64,000 nucleotides of DNA, taken from the NCBI GenBank assembly GCA_949592205.1, contig CATIUR010000002.1:1059001-1123000 (forward strand). The letters run 5' to 3'. This document shows, piece by piece, positions 57,701-64,000 of this stretch (its first letter is position 1; every line of letters begins with the position of its first letter). The position numbers and the translations under genes were made by a program. A model generated the notes under the pieces. The model was given only the letters and a program-made list of their open reading frames with translations, did no database searches and was not told where the DNA came from. This stretch comes from Helichrysum umbraculigerum. Lineage: Eukaryota > Streptophyta > Magnoliopsida > Asterales > Asteraceae.

Positions 57701-60700
57701 TTCTTTTGGAATTCAAAAAACCCGAGTTTTTCGATAAAAAACTGAGTTCCTTTGCGTGACAGCTTAAAAATATATTTATAGTCAAATTATTAATTTTTGT
57801 TCTATATTAGGTATTTATACGTTTAGGATGGAAAATTGTTTATTTATATACGACAATCTTGAAAATTACCGAACTTTTTTACATTACGCAAAAATACGTA
57901 CTATTTTGCGTAATGCTTTAATTTTTAATTCAGTGCCCGATTTCATATTTTAATGAAAAAATAGGCTATTATATATAGTTATGTGGTGAATTTAAGTATG
58001 TATATACATTTTTTTTTTAATTATTGTTGTTTCTATTGGAACTCAAAAAACCTGAGTTTTTCGATAAGCAAAAAACACTGAGTTCCTTTGTGTTACAGTT
58101 TAAAAAACTATTGATAGTCAAATTTTTAATTTTTGGTCTATATTAGGTATTTATATACGTTTAGGATGGAAAATTGTTTATTTAGATACGACAATCTTGG
58201 AAATTACTGAACTTTTTTGCATTACGCAATAAAACGTACTATTTTGCGTAATGCTTTAATTTTTAATTCGGTGCCAGATTTCATATTTTAATGAAAAAAT
58301 AGGCTATTATATATAGTTATGTGGTGAAATTAAGTATGTATATACATGTTTTTTTTAATTATTGTTGTTTCTATTGGAACTCAAAAAACCCGAGTTTTTC
58401 GATTAGCAAAAAAAAAACTGAGTTCTTTTGTGTGACTGTTTAAAAATCTATTGATAGTCAAATTTTTAATTTTTGGTCCTTAATAGGTATTTATATAGGT
58501 TTAGGATGAAAAATTGTTTATTTATATACGACAATCTTGGAAATTACTGAACTTTTTTGCATTACGCAAAAATACTTACAATTTTGCGTAATGCTTAAAT
58601 TTTTAATTCGGTGCCAGATTTTATATTTTAATGAAAAAATAGGCTATTATATATAGTTATGTGGTCAATTTAAGTATGTATATACATTATTTTTTGAATT
58701 ATTGAAGTTTATATTGTAACTCAGAAAACCCGAGTTTTTCGATAAGCAAAAAACACGAGTTCCTTTGCGTGACAGTTTAAAATTCTATTGATAGTCAAAT
58801 AATTAATTTTTGTTCTATATTAGGTATGTATATACGTTTAGGATGGAAAATTGTTTATTTATATACGACAACCTTGGAAATTACCGAACTTTTTTACATT
58901 ACGCAAAAATACGTACTATTTTGCGTAATGCTTTAATTTTTAATTCGGTGCCAGATTTCATATTTTAATGAAAAAATAGGCTATTATATATAGTTATGTG
59001 GTGAATTTAAGTATGTATATAAATTTTTTTTTTTTTTTTGAATTATTGCTGTTTCTATTGGAACTCAAAAAACCCGAGTTTTTCGATAAGCAAAAAAAAC
59101 TGAGTTCCATTGTGTTACAGTTTAAAAATCTATTGATAGTTAAATTTTTAATTTTTGGTCTATATTAGGTATTTATATACGTTTAGGATGGTAAATTGTT
59201 TATTTATATACGACAATCTTTGAAATTACCTAACTTTTTGGCATTACGCAAAAATACGTATTATTTTGCCTAATGCTTTAATTTTTAATTCGGTGCCAGA
59301 TTTCATATTTTAATGAAAAAATAGGCTATTATATATAGTTATGTGGTGAATTTTAGTATGTATATACATTTTTTTTTTTTTGAATTACTGATGTTTCTTT
59401 TGGAATTCAAAAAACCCGAGTTTTTCGATAAAAAACTGAGTTCCTTTTAGTGACAGCTTAAAAATATATTTATAGTCAAATTATTAATTTTTGTTCTATA
59501 TTAGGTATTTATACGTTTAGGATGGAAAATTGTTTATTTATATACGACAATCTTGAAAATTACCGAACTTTTTTACATTACGCAAAAATACGTACTATTT
59601 TGCGTAATGCTTTAATTTTTAATTCAGTGCCCGATTTCATATTTTAATGAAAAAATAGGCTATTATATATAGTTATGTGGTGAATTTAAGTATGTATATA
59701 CATTTTTTTTTTAATTATTGTTGTTTCTATTGGAACTCAAAAAACCTGAGTTTTTCGATAAGCAAAAAACACTGAGTTCCTTTGTGTTACAGTTAAAAAA
59801 ACTATTGATAGTCAAATTTTTAATTTTTGGTCTATATTAGGTATTTATATACGTTTAGGATGGAAAATTGTTTATTTAGATACGACAATCTTGGAAATTA
59901 CTGAACTTTTTTGCATTACGCAATAAAACGTACTATTTTGCGTAATGCTTTAATTTTTAATTCGGTGCCAGATTACATATTTTAATGAAAAAATAGGCTA
60001 TTATATATAGTTATGTGGTGAAATTAAGTATGTATATACATGTTTTTTTTTAATTATTGTTGTTTCTATTGGAACTCAAAAAACCCGAGTTTTTCGATTA
60101 GCAAAAAAAAAACTGAGTTCTTTTGTGTGACTGTTTAAAAATCTATTGATAGTCAAATTTTTAATTTTTGGTCCTTAATAGGTATTTATATAGGTTTAGG
60201 ATGAAAAATTGTTTATTTATATACGACAATCTTGGAAATTACTGAACTTTTTTGCATTACGCAAAAATACTTACAATTTTGCGTAATGCTTAAATTTTTA
60301 ATTCGGTGCCAGATTTTATATTTTAATGAAAAAATAGGCTATTATATATAGTTATGTGGTCAATTTAAGTATGTATATACATTATTTTTTGAATTATTGA
60401 AGTTTATATTGTAACTCAGAAAACCCGAGTTTTTCGATAAGCAAAAAACACGAGTTCCTTTGCGTGACAGTTTAAAATTCTATTGATAGTCAAATAATTA
60501 ATTTTTGTTCTATATTAGGTATGTATATACGTTTAGGATGGAAAATTGTTTATTTATATACGACAACCTTGGAAATTACCGAACTTTTTTACATTACGCA
60601 AAAATACGTACTATTTTGCGTAATGCTTTAATTTTTAATTCGGTGCCAGATTTCATATTTTAATGAAAAAATAGGCTATTATATATAGTTATGTGGTGAA

Positions 60701-63700
60701 TTTAAGTATGTATATAAATTTTTTTTTTTTTTTTTTGAATTATTGCTGTTTCTATTGGAACTCAAAAAACCCGAGTTTTTCGATAAGCAAAAAAAACTGA
60801 GTTCCATTGTGTTACAGTTTAAAAATCTATTGATAGTTAAATTTTTAATTTTTGGTCTATATTAGGTATTTATATACGTTTAGGATGGTAAATTGTTTAT
60901 TTATATACGACAATCTTTGAAATTACCTAACTTTTTGGCATTACGCAAAAATACGTATTATTTTGCCTAATGCTTTAATTTTTAATTCGGTGCCAGATTT
61001 CATATTTTAATGAAAAAATAGGCTATTATATATAGTTATGTGGTGAATTTTAGTATGTATATACATTTTTTTTTCTTTGAATTACTGATGTTTCTTTTGG
61101 AATTCAAAAAACCCGAGTTTTTCGATAAAAAACTGAGTTCCTTTTAGTGACAGCTTAAAAATATATTTATAGTCAAATTATTAATTTTTGTTCTATATTA
61201 GGTATTTATACGTTTAGGATGGAAAATTGTTTATTTATATACGACAATCTTGAAAATTACCGAACTTTTTTACATTACGCAAAAATACGTACTATTTTGC
61301 GTAATGCTTTAATTTTTAATTCAGTGCCCGATTTCATATTTTAATGAAAAAATAGGCTATTATATATAGTTATGTGGTGAATTTAAGTATGTATATACAT
61401 TTTTTTTTTAATTATTGTTGTTTCTATTGGAACTCAAAAAACCTGAGTTTTTCGATAAGCAAAAAACACTGAGTTCCTTTGTGTTACAGTTTAAAAAACT
61501 ATTGATAGTCAAATTTTTAATTTTTGGTCTATATTAGGTATTTATATACGTTTAGGATGGAAAATTGTTTATTTAGATACGACAATCTTGGAAATTACTG
61601 AACTTTTTTGCATTACGCAATAAAACGTACTATTTTGCGTAATGCTTTAATTTTTAATTCGGTGCCAGATTTAATATTTTAATAAAAAAATAGGCTATTA
61701 TATAAAGTTATGTGGTTAATTTAAGTCTGTATATACATTATTTTTTGAATTATTGTTGTTTCTATTGGAACTCAAAAAACCCGAGTTTTTCGATAAGAAA
61801 AAAAAACTGAGTTCCTTTGCGTGACAGCGTAAAAATCTATTTATAGTCAAATTATTAATTTTTGTTCTATATTAGGTATTTATACGTTTAGGATAGAAAA
61901 ATGTTTATTTGTATACGACAATCTTGGAAATTACCGAACTTTTTTACATTACGCAAAAATACGTACTATTTTACGTAATGCTTTAATTTTTAATTCGGTG
62001 CCAGATTTAATATTTTAATGAAAAAATAGGCTATTATATATAGTTATGTGGTGAAATTAAGTATGTATATAAATTTTTTTTTTTTTTTTTTGAATTATTG
62101 CTGTTTCTATTGGAACTCAAAAAACCCGAGTTTTTCGATAAGCAAAAAAAAAACTGAGTTCCGTTGAGTTACAGTTTAAAAATCTATTGATAGTTAAATT
62201 TTTAATTTTTGGTATATATTAGGTATTTAAATACGTTTATGATGGAAAATTGTTTATTTATATACGACAATCTTGGAAATTACCTAACTTTTTTGCATTA
62301 CGCAAAAATACGTACTATTTTGCCTAATGCTTTAATTTTTAATTCGGTGCCAGATTTCATATTTTAATGAAAAAATAGGCTATTATATATAGTTATGTGG
62401 TGAATTTAAGTATGTATATACATTTCTTTTTGAATTATTACTGTTTCTATTGGAACTCAAAAAACCCGAGTTTTTTGATTAGCAAAAAAAAAAAACTGAG
62501 TTCCTTTGTGTGACTGTTTAAAAATCTATTGATAGTCAAATTTTTAATTTTTGGTCCTTATTAGGTATTTATATAGGTTTAGGATGAAAAAATTGTTTAT
62601 TTATATACGACAATCTTGGAAATTACTGAACTTTTTTGCATTACGCAAAAATACTTACTATTTTGCGTAATGCTTAAATTTTAAGTTCGGTGCCAGATTT
62701 TATATTTTAATGAAAAATAGGCTATTATATATAGTTATGTGGTCAATTTAAGTATGTATATACATTATTTTTTGAATTATTGAAGTTTCTATTGTAACTC
62801 AGAAAACCCAAGTTTTTCGATAAGCAAAAAACACTGAGTTCCTTTGTGTGACAGTTTAAAATTCTATTGATAGTCAAATTATAAATTTTTGTTCTATATT
62901 AGGTATTTATATACGTTTAGGATGGAAAATTGTTTATTTATATACGACAATCTTGGAAATTACCGAACTTTTTTGCATTACGCAAAAATACGTACTATTT
63001 TGCTTAATGCTTAAATTTTTAATTCGGTGCCAGATTTTATATTTTAATGAAAAACTAGGCTATTATATATAGTTATGTGGTCAATTTAAGTATGTATATA
63101 CATTATTTTTTGAAGTATTGTTTTTTCTATTGGAACTCAAAAAACCCGAGTTTTTCGATAAGTAAAAAAAAACTGAGTTCTTTTGCATGACAACTTAAAA
63201 ATCTATTTATAGTCAAATTATTAATTTTTGTTCTATATTAGGTATTTATACGTTTAGGATGGAAAATTGTTTATTTATATATGACAATCTTGGAAATTAC
63301 CGAACTTTTTTACATTACGCAAAAATACGTACTATTTTGCGTAATGCTTTAATTTTTAATTCGGTGCCAGATTTCATATTTTAATGAAAAAATAGGCTAT
63401 TATATATAGTTATGTGGTGAAATTAAGTATGTATATACATTTTTTTTTGAATTATTGCTGTTTCTTTTGGAACTCAAAAAACCCGAGTTTTTCAAAAAAA
63501 AAAAAACTGAGTTCCTTTGCGTGACAGCGTAAAAATTTATTTATAGTCAAATTATTAATTTTTGTTCTATATTAGGTATTTATACGTTTAGGATAGAAAA
63601 TTGTTTATTTATATACGGCAATCTTGGAAATTATCAAACTTTTTTACATTACGCAAAAATACGTACTATTTTGCGTAATGCTTTAATTTTTAATTCGGTG

Positions 63701-64000
63701 CCAGATTTCATATTTTAATGAAAAAATAGGCTATTATATATAGTTATGTGGTGAAATTAAGTATGTATATAAATTTTTTTTTTTTTTTTGAATTATTGCA
63801 GTTTCTATAGGAACTCAAAAAACCCGAGTTTTTCGATAAGCAAAAAAAAAACTGAGTTCCGTTGTGTTACAGTTTAAAAATCTATTGATAGTTAAATTTT
63901 TAATTTTTGGTATATATTAGGTATTTATATACGTTTATGATGGAAAATTGTTTATTTATATACGACAATCTTGGAAATTACCTAACTTTTTTGCATTACG
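51727..64000. repeat. Large duplicate of 36410-49038 (supra-higher-order block), continues past window
   Basis: From 51727 the variant order repeats that from 36410. Offsets are 15,317 (51925-53627), 12,586-12,588 (53971-57042), about 13,265 (58051-59745) and 14,962 (61780-63823). The offset steps equal whole higher-order units: two 4-mers missing, two monomers added near 57379-57721, and one 5-mer added near 59745-61442. Confidence 0.9.

Larger units (their letters stand above)
31502..64000. repeat. AT-rich satellite array, about 340-bp monomer, continues past window
   Basis: Using the landmark CCCGAG (variants CCCAAG, CCTGAG) I located 96 monomers from 31533 to 63823, mean spacing 339.9 bp, range about 320-346. 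Each monomer has an A/T-rich body, a variable T-run before GAATTATTG, and two dyads: GGAACTCA...TGAGTTCC around the CCCGAG landmark, and GCATTACGCAAAA...TTTTGCGTAATGC about 180 bp later. No ORF of size occurs. 340 bp is about two nucleosome repeats. Position on the chromosome (pericentromeric, subtelomeric or knob) cannot be told from sequence alone. Confidence 0.97.

Noticed and set aside
31502..64000. Possible rDNA spacer or telomeric repeat
   Set aside because: No rRNA gene and no TTTAGGG-type repeat in the array; 340-bp monomers with no promoter-like block.

Overview
This window holds no host gene. It is plant repeat DNA, almost certainly from a flowering plant. The Copia internal structure and a third-ORF family that I recognise from Asteraceae genome annotations make a daisy-family genome the best guess (inference, about 0.7). 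About half the window is a stack of nested LTR retrotransposons (1-31501). The other half is an AT-rich satellite array (31502-64000) that runs off the right edge.

Left half. Copia-1 (minus strand, 1-4142, truncated by the window edge) shows one LTR, a tRNA-iMet-type primer binding site, a hairpin-rich leader, a long gag and the start of protease. It cuts the gag of Copia-2 (plus strand, 4143-13002). Copia-2 carries gag-PR-IN-RT-RH broken by a frameshift and stops, then a very large extra ORF of about 1,250 codons, then its 3' LTR. Copia-2 sits inside the reverse-transcriptase region of Copia-3, a second member of the same family (plus strand, 13003-31501). Copia-3 is further interrupted by a full-length, coding-intact Gypsy chromovirus of Tekay type (minus strand, 14067-23825, GATAA target duplication) and by a solo LTR of a related Gypsy family (28061-30422, GTCAG target duplication). 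The 3' LTR of Copia-3 abuts the satellite directly. The order of events therefore reads: satellite, then Copia-3, then Copia-2, the Gypsy and the solo-LTR parent into Copia-3, and Copia-1 into Copia-2. The Gypsy is very young: I see one difference between its two 2,409-bp LTRs.

Right half. The satellite has 96 monomers averaging 340 bp, each with a strong internal dyad. Monomers are organised into 7-, 4- and 5-monomer higher-order repeats. A block of over 12 kb (36410-49038) recurs at 51727-64000 with gains and losses of whole higher-order units.

Most interesting signal. A 25-nt palindrome (11-bp arms ATGCGACACAA / TTGTGTCGCAT around a 3-nt loop, with variants) is arrayed in the LTR and leader of Copia-1 and in the LTRs of the unrelated Gypsy. 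A CpG-rich relative fills the same part of the solo LTR. Sharing of one cis-structure across two retrotransposon superfamilies suggests a common host factor, small-RNA target or sequence exchange.
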